Positions 10,413 through 19,247 are shown, counted from the stretch's first letter. The stretch is 64,000 nt of DNA from an uncultured Eubacteriales bacterium (GCA_900319465.1 ONOL01000007.1:1-64000); one strand, 5' to 3'. Made by a program: numbers and translations. The notes: generated by a model from the letters alone, not told the origin.

Positions 10413-11597
10413 ATGGTTAATTTCTCTGACAGAATGGACGGCATCAAGGCCTCCGATATCCGCGCGCTGCTGAAGCTCACCGCGCAGCCCGATATCATTT
10501 CCTTCGCCGGCGGCCTGCCCGCGCCCGAGCTCTTCCCCGTGGAGGATATTCAGACCGCCTTCGACGCCGTGATGAAAGAGAACGGCCGCACCGCGCTGCA
10601 GTACGGCCAGACCGAGGGCTATGCGCCGCTGAGAAAGCACATCGTTGACCGCATGGCCAAGAAGAACAACATCCACTCGGACCCCGACCATGTGATCCTG
10701 ACCGCCGGCAGCCAGCAGGGTCTGGACTTTATCGGGAAGCTCTTCCTCAACCCCGGCGACGTCGTGGTGCTGGAGAGCCCGAGCTATCTGGGCGCCATCA
10801 ACGCCTTCAAGCAGTACCAGCCCAACTTCGTGGAAGTGCCGACGGATGAAAACGGCATGATCATGGAGGAGCTGGACCGCGTGCTCGCGACCACCGAGAA
10901 CGTCAAGCTCATTTACATCATCCCCGATTTCCAGAACCCCTCCGGCCGCACCTGGCCGCTGGAGCGCCGCAGACAGTTCATGGAGATCATCGAGAAATAC
11001 GGCGTCCCCGCCATTGAGGACAACCCCTACGGCGACCTGCGCTTCAAGGGCGAGTACCTGCCCGCGCTCAAGAGCATGGACAAACAGGGCCTCATCATCT
11101 ACTTCGGCACCTTCTCCAAGATCCTCTCCCCCGGCTTCCGCATCGGCTGGATCTGCGCCAACGAGCAGATCATCGAGAAGGTCAACCTGATCGCGCAGGC
11201 AGCCGTCCTGCAGACCGCCACGGTCAACGCCATGGTCATCTCCAAGTATCTGGATCTGTTTGACGTCGACGAGCATGTGGCCAAGATCCTGCCGGTCTAC
11301 AAGCACCGCTGCGGCCTGATGATCGACACCATGCGCGAGTGCTTCCCGGAGGAGGCGAAGTTCACCGATCCTGACGGCGGCCTGTTCACCTGGGTCGAGC
11401 TGCCCGACTACGTCAACACCCGCGACCTCGCGGCCGTCGCGCTCGAGCACAAGGTGGCCTTCGTGCCCGGCTCCGGCTTCTATCCCAAGGGCAACGTCAA
11501 CAACGGCATGCGCCTGAACTACTCCTGCTCCACGGACGACCGCATCGTCAACGGCATCCACCTCCTGTCCGACGTCATCAAGGGCGCGCTGAAATAA
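10413..11597 (+). CDS. PLP-dependent class I/II aminotransferase
   Basis: A 394-residue fold-type I aminotransferase of the LysN/2-aminoadipate-like group (MocR-related without the regulator domain). Landmarks are SFAGGLPAPELFP, YGQTEGYAPLR, TAGSQQGLDFIGKLF, the cofactor-contacting PDFQNPSG and AIEDNPYGDLRF, and the PLP-lysine region YFGTFSKILSPGFRIGW. It likely transaminates 2-oxo acids of amino acid metabolism; the exact substrate cannot be read. RBS GGAGGGAG lies 9 nt before the ATG. Its stop codon overlaps the start of the thioesterase gene (TAATG), indicating coupling. Confidence 0.92.
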   Translation: MVNFSDRMDGIKASDIRALLKLTAQPDIISFAGGLPAPELFPVEDIQTAFDAVMKENGRTALQYGQTEGYAPLRKHIVDRMAKKNNIHSDPDHVILTAGSQQGLDFIGKLFLNPGDVVVLESPSYLGAINAFKQYQPNFVEVPTDENGMIMEELDRVLATTENVKLIYIIPDFQNPSGRTWPLERRRQFMEIIEKYGVPAIEDNPYGDLRFKGEYLPALKSMDKQGLIIYFGTFSKILSPGFRIGWICANEQIIEKVNLIAQAAVLQTATVNAMVISKYLDLFDVDEHVAKILPVYKHRCGLMIDTMRECFPEEAKFTDPDGGLFTWVELPDYVNTRDLAAVALEHKVAFVPGSGFYPKGNVNNGMRLNYSCSTDDRIVNGIHLLSDVIKGALK

Positions 11598-11983
11598 TGC
11601 TGGAGCCCGGCGTCAGGGGCGCGGCCGAAGTCACGGTCGTGCCGGAGAATACCGCCGCCGCGGCGGGCAGCGGGGCGCTGCCGGTCTTTGCCACGCCGTG
11701 CATGATCGCCCTCATGGAGAAGGCGGCCATGAACTCGGTGCAGCCCTTTCTTGACGAGGGGCAGGGTACCGTAGGGACGCGGATCGACGTTTCGCACCTC
11801 GCCGCCACCCCCGTGGGCATGGCGGTACGCGCGGAGACGGAGCTGACGGCGATCGACCGCAGACGGCTGACGTTCTCCGTGAAGGCCTTCGCGGACGGCG
11901 AGCTGATCGGCGAGGGGACGCACGAGCGCTTCATCGTCGAGAGCGCGCGCTTTCTGCAGAAGGCGGAGGCAAAAAGGAAATAA
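11597..11983 (+). CDS. FlK-like hotdog thioesterase
   Basis: A 128-residue hotdog-fold protein resembling fluoroacetyl-CoA-type thioesterases: FATPCMIALMEKAAMNSV is the central helix with the conserved ATP..M.E pattern, followed by TVGTRIDVSHLAATPVGM containing the likely catalytic His, then strand-rich ELTAIDRRRLTFSVKAF. It would hydrolyse a small acyl-CoA. The ATG overlaps the aminotransferase stop by one base. Pairing with a transaminase suggests a catabolic or detoxifying role, which is inferred. Confidence 0.85.
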   Translation: MLEPGVRGAAEVTVVPENTAAAAGSGALPVFATPCMIALMEKAAMNSVQPFLDEGQGTVGTRIDVSHLAATPVGMAVRAETELTAIDRRRLTFSVKAFADGELIGEGTHERFIVESARFLQKAEAKRK

Positions 11984-12057
11984 CAGCCCAGTGCCGTGAA
12001 ACCGTCGCGTTTCGGGCGAAGGGACGGCCGGGAAATGGAAATGCTCCGGGAAACCGT

Positions 12058-12091
12058 GGGGCGAATTCGTATCATCGTACGGATTCGCCCC
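12058..12091 (+). terminator. Terminator after the thioesterase gene
   Basis: 14-bp stem GGGGCGAATTCGTA/TACGGATTCGCCCC with one G-U pair, followed by GCTTTTTCG. Shares its core with the hairpin at 5540-5576. Confidence 0.8.
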
Positions 12092-12151
12092 GCTTTTTCG
12101 CGCGCAGGGCAGCGAATCCCGCGCGGCGAATCCCGCGCGGGCGGCCGATGC

Positions 12152-12180
12152 TTGCAAATCGGCCTGCCGCGTGCTATAAT
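12152..12180 (+). promoter_or_regulatory. Promoter of the XRE membrane regulator
   Basis: TTGCAA (12152-12157), 17-nt spacer, TATAAT (12175-12180), about 50 nt before the ATG. Confidence 0.7.
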
Positions 12181-12232
12181 ACAATAACTGTTTTGGGACG
12201 ATGGACAGACTTTCACAGACAGGATTTCTGCT

Positions 12233-12853
12233 ATGGATCTTTCGGAACTCAAACTGGTCACGGCCAGCAATATCATCAAGCTGCGCACCGCCGCAGGCCT
12301 CACGCAGGCCGAGCTGGGCGCCGCCCTCAACTACTCGGACAAGACCATCTCCAAGTGGGAGCGGGGCGAGGCGATCCCGGACGCCTACGTGCTCACCCAG
12401 ATGGGGGAGCTTTTCGGCGTCACGGTGGACGCGCTGCTCTCCTCCCATGACAAGTGGGAGCCCGCCCCCGACCCGGACGAGGTGCCGGACCGGAGCTACA
12501 GCGTGAGCATGATCATCGCGGTGGCGGTCATCGGCGTGTGGACGCTCGCGCTGACGGCTTTCGTGGCGCTCTGGCTGGTGGGGATCATCCGCTGGCAGAT
12601 CTTCGTGGTGGCGATGCCGGTCTCAATCCTGACCTATCTGGTGCTGATCTGTGTGTTTGGGAAAAAACACCATCTGCAGTATGTGATCGCGCTGTTCGTC
12701 TTCAGCCTGTTTTTGATGATCTATCTGCTTTTCGTGCACATCAACCCCTGGCAGATCTTCCTGATCTGCGCGCTGGCGGAGGTGCTGGTCTTCTTGAGCT
12801 GCAACATCAAAAAAAGACCGAAATTCCTGCAAAAAAAGAAAAAACCGGAATGA
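12233..12853 (+). CDS. XRE-family regulator with membrane domain
   Basis: A 206-residue protein. Residues 9-65 are a Cro/C1-type helix-turn-helix (IIKLRTAAGLTQAELGAALN, then SDKTISKWERGEAIPD). A short acidic linker leads to about four hydrophobic segments between residues 88 and 190 and a Lys-rich tail. HTH-plus-membrane proteins of this kind are common in Clostridia and are thought to be membrane-tethered regulators; the signal is unknown. It has its own promoter and a terminator at 12887-12916. Confidence 0.88.
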   Translation: MDLSELKLVTASNIIKLRTAAGLTQAELGAALNYSDKTISKWERGEAIPDAYVLTQMGELFGVTVDALLSSHDKWEPAPDPDEVPDRSYSVSMIIAVAVIGVWTLALTAFVALWLVGIIRWQIFVVAMPVSILTYLVLICVFGKKHHLQYVIALFVFSLFLMIYLLFVHINPWQIFLICALAEVLVFLSCNIKKRPKFLQKKKKPE

Positions 12854-12886
12854 TCCGGCGGGATTCTACGATTTGTAGAGCAAAAA

Positions 12887-12916
12887 GGGCCGGGGTAGAG
12901 AGCCGTCTACCCCGGC
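12887..12916 (+). terminator. Terminator after the XRE gene
   Basis: 12-bp stem GGCCGGGGTAGA/TCTACCCCGGCC with a 6-nt loop, followed by TTTTTCCC. Confidence 0.85.
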
Positions 12917-13027
12917 CTTTTTCCCGTTTTCCGAATGGTAGAGTCCGATCGGGGCACAGTAGCTTGTGATCGGGATGCCATGGCTGTATCCTGTATTCGG
13001 CAATATTATGCGAAAGGACGGAATACC

Positions 13028-13912
13028 ATGAGTTACGTTTTGAGCTGCTGCTCCCCCGCCGATCTGAGCAAAGAGCAATTCGAGGCGCGGGACATCCATT
13101 ATATCTGCTTCCACTACTTCCTCGACGGCGTCGCCTATCTGGACGATCTGGGCCAGTCCATCCCCCATGACGAGTTTTACGCCCGCATGGCCGCCGGCGG
13201 CGATACCAGCACCTCCCAGATCAGCATCTCCGAATACGTGGATTATTTCTCCTCGTTCCTGGAGCAGGGGCTGGACGTGCTGCACGTCTGCCTGTCCTCC
13301 GGCATCTCCGGCACCATGAACTCCGCCCAGAACGCGGCGCTGATCGCGCGGGAGCGCTTCCCGGAGCGGAAACTCTTCGTCATCGACTCGCTGGCCGCCT
13401 CCGGTGGCTACGGCTTGCTGATGGACGGCGCCGCCGACCGCCGGGACGAGGGCCTGTCCATCGAGGAGTGCGCGAAATGGATCGAGGACAACCGCCTCAA
13501 GCTGCACCACTGGTTCTTCTCCACCGACCTGAGCTTTTTCGTCAAGGGCGGCCGCATCTCCAAGACGGCGGCGGTCTTCGGCGGCCTGCTCGAGATCTGC
13601 CCGCTGATGAACGTGGACTATCAGGGACGGCTCGTTCCGCGGCACAAGGTCCGCACCAAGAAAAAGGTGATCCGCGAGTGCGTCAAGAAAATGGAGGAGC
13701 ACGCCCGGGATGGCCATGACTATGACGGCAAGTGCTTCATGACCATGTCGGCCTGTCTGCCGGACGCCCGCGCCGTGGCGGACCTGGTCGAGGAGAAGTT
13801 CCCGAAGCTCAACGGGAAGGTCGTCATCAACAGCATCGGCAACCTCATCGGCTCCCACACCGGCCCGGGCACCGTCGCGCTCTTCTTCTGGGGCGACGAG
13901 CGGGTGGACTGA
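13028..13912 (+). CDS. DegV family fatty-acid-binding protein
   Basis: A 294-residue DegV protein; family members bind a fatty acid, and FakB members present it to a FakA kinase. Features include YVLSCCSPADL at the N-terminus, TSTSQISISEY, the lipid-contact loop CLSSGISGTMNSAQNA and the C-terminal GNLIGSHTGPGTVALFF. The ATG at 13028 is preferred over an upstream one because GAAAGGACGG lies just before it and DegV proteins begin here. No fakA-like gene is nearby, and it stands alone between two terminators. Confidence 0.9.
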   Translation: MSYVLSCCSPADLSKEQFEARDIHYICFHYFLDGVAYLDDLGQSIPHDEFYARMAAGGDTSTSQISISEYVDYFSSFLEQGLDVLHVCLSSGISGTMNSAQNAALIARERFPERKLFVIDSLAASGGYGLLMDGAADRRDEGLSIEECAKWIEDNRLKLHHWFFSTDLSFFVKGGRISKTAAVFGGLLEICPLMNVDYQGRLVPRHKVRTKKKVIRECVKKMEEHARDGHDYDGKCFMTMSACLPDARAVADLVEEKFPKLNGKVVINSIGNLIGSHTGPGTVALFFWGDERVD

Positions 13913-14021
13913 GCGGCGGAAGGGAACCGGGAAACAAAAAGGAGCGGGAAACAAACCGGCTTCCGACCGCCGGGACGGGCGCTGTCCGCCTGCGCGGCAT
14001 GGATAAAGAATCAGAAAAGAG

Positions 14022-14061
14022 CGGGCGGACCCGTATGACGCAAGTCGGTACGGATCCGCCC
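14022..14061. terminator. Terminator between degV-type and GntR genes
   Basis: Stem CGGGCGGACCCGTA/TACGGATCCGCCCG with one mismatch, a 12-nt loop and a following TTTTC. It lies between convergent genes. Confidence 0.75.
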
Positions 14062-14093
14062 GTTTTCTCGGTAATGTTTTGCTCTGCCGGGCG

Positions 14094-14828
14094 CTACGGG
14101 CGCCGCAGGGCGCGGAAGGGGTCCATGCCGTCCCCGGCGAGGCTCGTAAAGTTGAGGCTCGCGCCGACGTGCTCGGTCATGCTCTGGCGGGCCAGCTCCG
14201 GCATACGCATGCGGATGGCGGAGACGACCGAGATGTGGTTATACTTGACGCTCGCCATCCAGGGGTTGGCCTTGTCGTTCTGGTGGACGATGAACTCCAG
14301 CATCGAGGCCTGGTACATGATGAGCTTGGGCAGGATCTGCTCGTAGCTCTGCACCACGTAGGGGTTGCCGCAGGAGTCAATGATGAGCCGGTGGAAGGGC
14401 ATATCCGTATCCTTCATGCCCCGGATGTCCCGGTTCTCCACGCTCTCCTTGAAGGCCTCGGCGAGCAGGCTCAGCTCCCGCACCACATGGTCGTCCGCCC
14501 GGTAGGCGCAGAGGGCGGCGGCGGTGCTCTCCACCGCGTCGCGCACCCGATAGAGGTCGATCATGTCCGTCAGGCTCAGATCCAGCACGAAGCTGCCCGG
14601 CTGCCCCGGATGGGTGACCACGAAGCCGCCCTCGGAGAGCCCGGCCACGGCCTCGGCCACCGGTGTGCGGGAGATGCCGAGGGAGGAGGCGATCTGGTTG
14701 ACGTTGAGCTTGCTGCCCGGCGCGATGCGCAGGCCAAGGATCTCGTCGTACAGGAGCTTCATCACAAGATCCTTGAGCTTGGCGTCGGGGCTTGCGTCCA
14801 TATACTGTTTCAGCTGGTATTTGTCCAT
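14094..14828 (-). CDS. GntR-family regulator, FadR/FCD subclass
   Basis: A 244-residue regulator. A winged helix occupies about residues 15-85 (KLKDLVMKLLYDEILGLRIAPGSKL, then IASSLGISRTPVAEAVAGLSEGGFV). An all-helical FCD ligand domain follows with the metal-site pattern DLYRVRDAVE, FHRLIID and H at NHISVVSAI. FCD regulators usually bind organic acids and repress catabolic genes. No obvious target operon adjoins it; the DUF1858 gene 55 bp upstream runs the same way. RBS GAGGGAA. Confidence 0.9.
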   Translation of the reverse strand: MDKYQLKQYMDASPDAKLKDLVMKLLYDEILGLRIAPGSKLNVNQIASSLGISRTPVAEAVAGLSEGGFVVTHPGQPGSFVLDLSLTDMIDLYRVRDAVESTAAALCAYRADDHVVRELSLLAEAFKESVENRDIRGMKDTDMPFHRLIIDSCGNPYVVQSYEQILPKLIMYQASMLEFIVHQNDKANPWMASVKYNHISVVSAIRMRMPELARQSMTEHVGASLNFTSLAGDGMDPFRALRRP

Positions 14829-14883
14829 GTCGTTCCCTCAAATCCTTGGCTGCGGCCTTCCGTTTCGGCCGCGTCCCGTCCTT

Positions 14884-15132
14884 TCAGTCCCGCGCGGCCT
14901 GCCCGTGCTCGCGGATCACGTCCTCCAGACGGCTCAGCAGCCGCCCGGCGGGACGGCCGAGGTAGGCCGCGGCGTCGGCGACGGTCGCCGTTTTCAGCGC
15001 GTTTCTGCCGAGCGGCGAGTTCATCAGGGCGAGGAAGGGCTTCGCCCCGGGCACGGTCTCGCCCAGCGTCCCGGGCAGCCAGGGATAGGTTTCGAGGATG
15101 TCGGCCAGCCGGGTCGTTTCCGCAAGCTTCAT
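14884..15132 (-). CDS. DUF1858-like small protein
   Basis: An 82-residue protein matching the DUF1858/ScdA-N pattern: LAETTRLADILETYPWLPGTL, then a short loop and LGRNALKTATVADAAAYLGRPAGRLLSRLEDVI. It lacks the CxxC that some members have. Such domains occur alone or in front of hemerythrin/PAS proteins in Clostridia; the function is not established. A weak leftward promoter TTGCTT-17-TATTTT can be read in 15200-15240. Confidence 0.7.
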   Translation of the reverse strand: MKLAETTRLADILETYPWLPGTLGETVPGAKPFLALMNSPLGRNALKTATVADAAAYLGRPAGRLLSRLEDVIREHGQAARD

Positions 15133-15238
15133 CAGCGCGGCCTCCTGTTTCTCTCTGCCGGCCTCCGCGTTTGCCGGACCGGCGCAGGATTCTCATACGC
15201 TAAAAATAGCACGCGGGGCGCGGAAAAGCAAGCGGCCG

Positions 15239-15267
15239 TTGCATTTCCCGTCCCGCTATGGTAGAAT
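15239..15267 (+). promoter_or_regulatory. Promoter of the methyltransferase gene
   Basis: TTGCAT (15239-15244), 17-nt spacer, TAGAAT (15262-15267), 27 nt before the start codon. Confidence 0.6.
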
Positions 15268-15294
15268 TTCTTATCACTTTTCGAGGGTGGGAGC

Positions 15295-16521
15295 ATGAAA
15301 GCAGAACGGGCATTTCCGAGGATCACGGTATCCGAAAAGGGCGCGCGCTGGGTCGGCGAGGGGCACCCCTGGATCTACGCGAGCGACGTGCGCGCGGAGG
15401 AGCCGTGCGAAAACGGCGCGCTGGCGGATGCGGTGAGCGAGAAGGGGCGTTATCTCGGCACGGGCTTTTACAGCCGGCAGAGCAAGATCCGCGTCCGGCT
15501 CCTCTCCCGCAACGCAAACGAGCGCTTTGACGAGGCCTTCTGGCGCCGCCGCCTGCGCTACGCCTGGGACTACCGCAAGGCCGTCATGGGGGAGGATCTC
15601 GACTGCTGCCGCGTGGTCTTCGGCGAGGCGGACGGCTTCCCCGGCCTCACGGTGGATCGTTTTCACGATCTTCTTGTGACCCAGACCCTTTCGGTGGGGA
15701 TAGAGAACATAAAAACCATGTTGTTTCCCGCGCTGGTGGAGATGCTCCGTGATGACGGGCATCGGATCCGCGGCCTGTTCGAGCGCAACGACGTCGCGAT
15801 CCGCGCGCTCGAGGGCATGGAGCAGGGCAAGGGCTGGTTTGCGCTGCCCGGCCTGCCCGCGCCGGGCAGCCCCGTGACGGAGATCTGCGAGAACGGGATC
15901 TTCTATGCCGTGGATGTGGAAAACGGGCAGAAGACCGGTTTCTTCCTCGACCAGAAATACAACCGCCTCGCCGTGGCGAGGCTTGCGAAGGGCCGCCGCG
16001 TGCTCGACTGCTTTACCCACACCGGCTCCTTCGCCCTCAACGCGGCCAGGGGCGGGGCGGCGCACGTGACGGCGGTGGACGTGTCCGAAGCCGCGATCGC
16101 CATGGCGCGGCGCAACGCCGAGCGCAACGGGCTGTCGGAGCGCATGGACTTTCTGACGGCGGACGTGTTCGACCTGCTGCCGGAGCTGGAAAAGCAGGGC
16201 AAGGCGCCCTACGACTTCATCATCCTTGACCCGCCCGCCTTCACCAAGTCGCGCAAAACGGTGGGCAGCGCGGAGCGGGGCTACCGGGAGATCAACGGCC
16301 GCGCGCTCCGGCTGCTGCCCCGGGGCGGCTATTTCGCCACGGCCTCCTGCAGCCATTTCATGGAGGACGGGCTGTTTCGCAAGATGCTGCGCGAGGCGGC
16401 GCGGGACGCGGGCGTGGAGCTGCGGCAGATCGAGGCGCGGCAACAGGCGCCGGACCATCCGATCCTCTGGAACGTGCCGGAGACGGATTATCTGAAGTTC
16501 TATCTGTTCCAGGTGGTATAA
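15295..16521 (+). CDS. RlmI-type 23S rRNA cytosine methyltransferase
   Basis: A 408-residue SAM-dependent methyltransferase. It has an N-terminal PUA domain (1-75, GHPWIYASDV), the linker FGEADGFPGLTVDRF and a Rossmann domain with VLDCFTHTGSFALNAARGGA (SAM motif I). VDVSEAAI and the catalytic DPPAFTKSRK (motif IV) follow, then TASCSHFM, whose Cys is typical of the RlmI/RlmK group. Members methylate C5 of a cytosine in 23S rRNA; the exact position is inferred from the family. It is monocistronic and followed by stacked terminators. Confidence 0.9.
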   Translation: MKAERAFPRITVSEKGARWVGEGHPWIYASDVRAEEPCENGALADAVSEKGRYLGTGFYSRQSKIRVRLLSRNANERFDEAFWRRRLRYAWDYRKAVMGEDLDCCRVVFGEADGFPGLTVDRFHDLLVTQTLSVGIENIKTMLFPALVEMLRDDGHRIRGLFERNDVAIRALEGMEQGKGWFALPGLPAPGSPVTEICENGIFYAVDVENGQKTGFFLDQKYNRLAVARLAKGRRVLDCFTHTGSFALNAARGGAAHVTAVDVSEAAIAMARRNAERNGLSERMDFLTADVFDLLPELEKQGKAPYDFIILDPPAFTKSRKTVGSAERGYREINGRALRLLPRGGYFATASCSHFMEDGLFRKMLREAARDAGVELRQIEARQQAPDHPILWNVPETDYLKFYLFQVV

Positions 16522-16525
16522 AAAA

Positions 16526-16636
16526 CAGAAAGCACGCCGGGACGGCCTTCGGACCGCCCCGGCGTGCTCTCTTTCTGTCGATACGGATACCCGACAGAAA
16601 GCAGACAAAGATGGTCTTGTTTTTTATCGGGTATCC
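16526..16636. terminator. Stacked, partly exclusive hairpins between convergent genes
   Basis: The main terminator stem AGCACGCCGGGACGG/CCGCCCCGGCGTGCT lies at 16531-16567. CTTTCTG at 16571 can pair with CAGAAAG at 16526 or at 16595. GGATACCCGA (16585-16594) pairs with TCGGGTATCC (16627-16636) across a T-run at 16620-16625. The block separates the methyltransferase gene from ecfT and can stop transcription from both sides. Confidence 0.7.
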
Positions 16637-16639
16637 ATA

Positions 16640-17467
16640 TTATACAAAGGGGTTCCAGAAGCGGCTGCCGTTGAGGAAGTTCAGCAGCAGCGCCGCGAGC
16701 AGGAGCGCGAGGCTCCCCGCCATGGCGGCATAGTCCCATCCGGTGAAGGGGCGCGCCATGTACCAGCTCCGTTTTTTGTTCTTGCCGAAGCAGCGGAGCT
16801 CCATGGCGTTGGAGATGACCTCGATCCTGTCCATGCTGGAGAGGATCAGCGGGATCAGGATGGCGCTCGCGCTCCGAAGGCGCTTGCCGAGCGATTCCTT
16901 CCGGCTCATCTCGATGCCTCTGGCCTGCTGCGCCTGGGAGATCTCGTGGTACTCCCGCTGGATGTCCGGAATGTAGCGCAGCGCGAGCGCGACGGCGTAG
17001 GCGATGGTATATTTGACGCCGATGCGGTTGAGGGAGGCGGCGAACTCACTGGGGTTCGTGGTGCAGACGAAGAGCAGCACCACGGGGATCGAGGCCAGGT
17101 ACTTCAGAAACAGGTTGAGGTGGTAAAACAGCTGCTCCCGGGTGAGGTCGTAGCCGCCGCCGAGGGAGAAGAGCAGATGCTTCGTCCCGTAGAGGCTCAC
17201 GCCGTGCTGCGGGGCGAAGAGGAAGACCAGAAGGTTGTTGAGCAGCATGAACACCGCCGTAAAGCCCAGCATGAAGCGCACGTCGGCAAGGCGGATCTGC
17301 GAAAGACGGAAGAGCGCGAGGCTCAAAACCACGAGCAGCCCGAGCAGCCGCGTGTCGTACGTCAGCATGGCCGCGAAGCTCCACAGCAGCACGCACACGA
17401 GCTTTGTCGCGCCGGTGAGCCGGTGGATGGGCGAGGGGCGGTCGATGTAGTTGAAGAGATTGGTCAT
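16640..17467 (-). CDS. ecfT: ECF transporter transmembrane T component
   Basis: A 275-residue membrane protein that couples ATPases to a substrate-binding S component in vitamin or metal uptake. Hydrophobic segments lie near 22-45, 62-80, 105-130 and 240-262. Both coupling-helix signatures are present: QQARGIEMSRK near 183 and the second at MELRCFGKNKK near 223. Its start overlaps the end of the ATPase gene (ATGA), so the pair is one operon. No S component is encoded here, so the substrate cannot be told. Confidence 0.9.
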   Translation of the reverse strand: MTNLFNYIDRPSPIHRLTGATKLVCVLLWSFAAMLTYDTRLLGLLVVLSLALFRLSQIRLADVRFMLGFTAVFMLLNNLLVFLFAPQHGVSLYGTKHLLFSLGGGYDLTREQLFYHLNLFLKYLASIPVVLLFVCTTNPSEFAASLNRIGVKYTIAYAVALALRYIPDIQREYHEISQAQQARGIEMSRKESLGKRLRSASAILIPLILSSMDRIEVISNAMELRCFGKNKKRSWYMARPFTGWDYAAMAGSLALLLAALLLNFLNGSRFWNPFV

Positions 17468-19173
17468 GGCCGCTGCTCCCTTCGCTCGTAGTCGATGAAG
17501 CGGCGCACGAAGGCCCGCCCGTCCGCCACGCCGCAGAGCTGGGCGAGGGCGTAGAGGCTCGTCTCCTTCAGGCTGGCCTGTTCGATGATTTCGGGGTCGG
17601 TGAGCACCTCGGCGCAGTCGGCGTCGGCGATGACGCGCCCGCGGGAAAAGACCACGGCGCGCTCGGCGTATTCGAGCATCAGGTGCATATCGTGGGTGAT
17701 CATCGCGACCGTGACGCCGCGCCGCTGCAGCGCGACGAGAAATTCCATGATCTCGGTGTAGTGCCGGTAATCCTGCCCGGCGGTGGGCTCGTCGAGGAGG
17801 ATCATCTCCGGCTCCAGCACGAGGATGGAGGCGATGGTCACGCGCTTTTTCTGCCCGAAGCTGAGCGCGGAGACCGGCCAGTTCCGAAAGGGCCAGAGCC
17901 CGCAGATCTTCAGCGTCTCCTCCACCCGGCGGCGGACCTCCTCCTCCCGGACGCCGCGGGTGCGAAGCCCCAGCGCCACCTCGTCGAAGATCATGACCTT
18001 GGAGATCATCTGGTTGGGGTTCTGCATCACGTAGCCGATGCGGTCGGCGCGTTCCTTGATGGACAAGGCGGCCATATCCTTGCCGTGGAAGAGGATGCTG
18101 CCGCTCTGCTGCGTCTCAAAGCCGCAGACCAGCTTGGAGAAGGTGGATTTTCCCGCGCCGTTGCGGCCCACGATGGCCAGCAGCTCCCCCTGCCCGGCCC
18201 GGACGGATACGCCCTTGAGCGCTTCCTGCCTGCCGGCATAGGAGAAGCGAAGCGCCTTCGCCTCCAGCAGCACGGGGCGCGGCTGCCGCGCCGGGGGCGG
18301 GGGCGCGGCGGCGAACCAGTCGCGCACACGCGCCTTTTCCTCCTCGCCCAGCCGCAGCGTGCGGATGCTGCGCGGGGCCATTTCGGGGCGGATCTCCACC
18401 CCGGCATAGCGCAGGGCGGTCAGATACAGCGGCTCGCGGATGCCGTTTTCGCGCAGCCAGGAGCCGGAGAGCAGCTCGTCCGGCGCGGCGTCCGCCAGGA
18501 TGCGGCCCCCGCCCATGAGGACGATCCGGTCCACGTCCCGGTGCAGCACGTCCTCCAGCCGGTGCTCGATGAGGATGACGGCGGCACCGGTCTCCGCCTG
18601 GAGCTGCTCGATGAGCTCGATGGCGGCCTTGCCCGCGGCGGGGTCGAGATTTGCCAGCGGCTCGTCGAAGAGCAGGACGTCCAGCTTGTTCACCAGCACG
18701 CCCGCGAGCGAGACGCGCTGCCGCTGCCCGCCGGACAGCTCGTTCGGCGCGTGGGAGAGGTGCTCCTCCAGCCCCACGAGGGAGGCCGCGCGCGCCACGC
18801 GCTCGTGGAGCGCGGGCTCCTGCACGCAGTCGTTTTCCAGCGCGAAGGCGACGTCCTCCGCGACGGTCAGACCGATGAACTGCCCGTCCGGGTCCTGCAG
18901 CACGGTACCCACGTGCCGGGAGATCTCGAAGATGCTCTCTTCCCGCGTCTCCCGGCCGGCGATGCGCAGGCTGCCGCTCATCTCGCCGCGGTAGGAGAAG
19001 GGGATCAGGCCGTTGATGCAGTGGGCCAGCGTGCTCTTGCCGCAGCCGGAGGGACCCGCGATCAGCACGCGCTCCCCGCGCCGGACGCTGAGGTTGATGT
19101 CGTACAGCGTCGGCTCGGACTGCGCGTTATACTGAAAGCCGAAGTGTTCAAATTGAAGGATCGCTTCGTCCAT
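17464..19173 (-). CDS. ECF transporter fused double ATPase (A-A' component)
   Basis: A 569-residue protein carrying two ABC ATPase domains in tandem. The first has Walker A GPSGCGKST near 38, signature LSGGQRQR and Walker B VLLFDEP. The second has GRNGAGKST near 337, LSFGQKKR in the signature position and MILLDEPTAGQD. Fused EcfA pairs (YkoD-like) serve dedicated ECF systems. The start is supported by GGGGGAG upstream. It is first in the operon, directly followed by ecfT. Confidence 0.92.
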   Translation of the reverse strand: MDEAILQFEHFGFQYNAQSEPTLYDINLSVRRGERVLIAGPSGCGKSTLAHCINGLIPFSYRGEMSGSLRIAGRETREESIFEISRHVGTVLQDPDGQFIGLTVAEDVAFALENDCVQEPALHERVARAASLVGLEEHLSHAPNELSGGQRQRVSLAGVLVNKLDVLLFDEPLANLDPAAGKAAIELIEQLQAETGAAVILIEHRLEDVLHRDVDRIVLMGGGRILADAAPDELLSGSWLRENGIREPLYLTALRYAGVEIRPEMAPRSIRTLRLGEEEKARVRDWFAAAPPPPARQPRPVLLEAKALRFSYAGRQEALKGVSVRAGQGELLAIVGRNGAGKSTFSKLVCGFETQQSGSILFHGKDMAALSIKERADRIGYVMQNPNQMISKVMIFDEVALGLRTRGVREEEVRRRVEETLKICGLWPFRNWPVSALSFGQKKRVTIASILVLEPEMILLDEPTAGQDYRHYTEIMEFLVALQRRGVTVAMITHDMHLMLEYAERAVVFSRGRVIADADCAEVLTDPEIIEQASLKETSLYALAQLCGVADGRAFVRRFIDYERREQRP

Positions 19174-19201
19174 GGAAACTCCCCCATCAAAAAATCAGCA
19201 A

Positions 19202-19231
19202 GGCCGGGAAAGCAAGGCTGCTTTCCCGGCC
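19202..19231 (-). terminator. Terminator after the parvulin gene
   Basis: 13-bp stem GGCCGGGAAAGCA/TGCTTTCCCGGCC. Read leftward it is followed by TTGCTGATTTTTTG. It separates the parvulin gene from the ECF operon. Confidence 0.75.
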
Positions 19232-19247
19232 CGAATCGGTTCCGGAC

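Noticed and set aside
8541..11561. 1006-codon minus-strand open frame
   Set aside because: Antisense to four well-supported genes; composition typical of GC-rich shadow frames with His/Val/Ala/Gly runs and no domain.
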